Origin: Deltaproteobacteria bacterium
GTDB taxonomy: Bacteria; Desulfobacterota; Desulfobacteria; Desulfobacterales; UBA11574
Reading direction: 5' to 3'
Assembly: GCA_019313025.1 (NCBI GenBank)
Contig: JAFDCA010000059.1
Span: 1-13,136 of the forward strand
Length of the DNA: 13,136 bases
Part shown: in pieces, positions 12,884 to 13,136 of the stretch
How positions within the stretch are numbered: position 1 is the stretch's first letter
Layout of the letters: every line of letters begins with the position of its first letter
Notes under the pieces: model-generated
Databases searched by the model: none
The model's input: the letters and a program-made list of their open reading frames with translations, nothing else
Told to the model about the DNA's origin: nothing
Program-made: the position numbers and the translations under genes

Positions 12884-13136
12884 TTTATGATACGTATCTA
12901 TCGTATCGGAATTCGGGATCACACCTTGGTTTATAATTAAAGTTGCTTAAATTTTTTTCGTAGATTGAGGTTAAGGTACAACACATTTTTCTCCGGTAAG
13001 CTTTATAGCAGTTGACAAAAATATGTTCCGATTGAATGAATAACGGTCACGATTTACCGTAAGCCGCCGGATGATTTCGTTGAGGTCGGGAAGCTGTGTG
13101 AGCAAATGAGAGCGCGATAAAGAGAACATCTTCGAA

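Larger units (their letters stand above)
12714..13136. other. Regulatory region at the right edge without a clear gene
   Basis: 423 bp. It contains the csaA-end repeat, two enhancer-like repeats and a sigma-54 promoter. Downstream of the promoter no gene on the plus strand can be defended within the 240 bp left. A plus-strand frame ending at 13118 reads ITVTIYRKPPDDFVEVGKLC and then stops soon after. A minus-strand frame from ATG at 13129 to TAA at 12971 (52 codons, opening MFSLSRSHLLTQLPDLNEI) is open but unrecognised. Confidence 0.5.

Noticed and set aside
1..13136. CRISPR array, tRNA, rRNA or transposase
   Set aside because: No regularly spaced repeats, no tRNA cloverleaf or rRNA core, and no transposase motifs were seen on either strand.

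Overview
The window looks like a chromosomal stretch from a Gram-negative, strictly anaerobic bacterium, most likely a Desulfobacterota (sulfate-reducer-like) member. The basis is an oxygen-sensitive indolepyruvate:ferredoxin oxidoreductase, an arylacetate-CoA ligase, a HAAT-type ABC transporter, a PagL-like outer-membrane protein and a sigma-54 promoter. Base composition is moderate to AT-rich. The taxon is inference; no rRNA or other marker gene is present.

Left block (1-4784, minus strand): an aryl-acid/aromatic amino acid cluster in transcription order iorA, iorB, paaK, then after a 320-bp gap the start of livG, which runs off the left edge. The key observation is in the 5' leader of iorA. 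A 13-codon leader peptide, MEIRLLGWWWRKP, carries three consecutive Trp codons. It is followed by a nested series of alternative RNA pairings ending in a hairpin with a T tract, only 6 nt before the iorA ribosome-binding site. This is the layout of a classical trp attenuator, here in front of iorAB rather than a trp biosynthetic operon. Ordinary attenuation logic (Trp starvation switches the operon on) suggests that these enzymes run in the biosynthetic direction: arylacetate -> arylacetyl-CoA -> arylpyruvate -> Trp/Phe.

Middle block (4785-8275): sparse, decaying and AT-rich. It holds a coding-like remnant, a PagL-like lipid A deacylase, a zinc-ribbon gene disabled by in-frame stop codons only, a truncated ribbon-helix-helix-like mini-ORF, a secreted protein of unknown function, a 45-codon orphan ORF and a convergent minus-strand TatD-family nuclease.

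Right block (8276-13136): a string of unrelated single genes, all on the plus strand with 50-270 bp gaps: DinB-like, YajD-type HNH, cupin, DgkA, macro domain, a short divergent TrpF, and a CsaA-like tRNA-binding protein. Some junctions contain weak attC-like or repeated sequences, so a cassette-style origin is possible but unproven. The right end carries two tandem inverted repeats 22 bp apart and a sigma-54 promoter with exact GG-N10-GC spacing pointing rightward; its target gene lies outside the window or was not recognised.

The Trp theme recurs: an attenuator with Trp codons drives iorAB, and a stand-alone trpF lies about 7 kb away.
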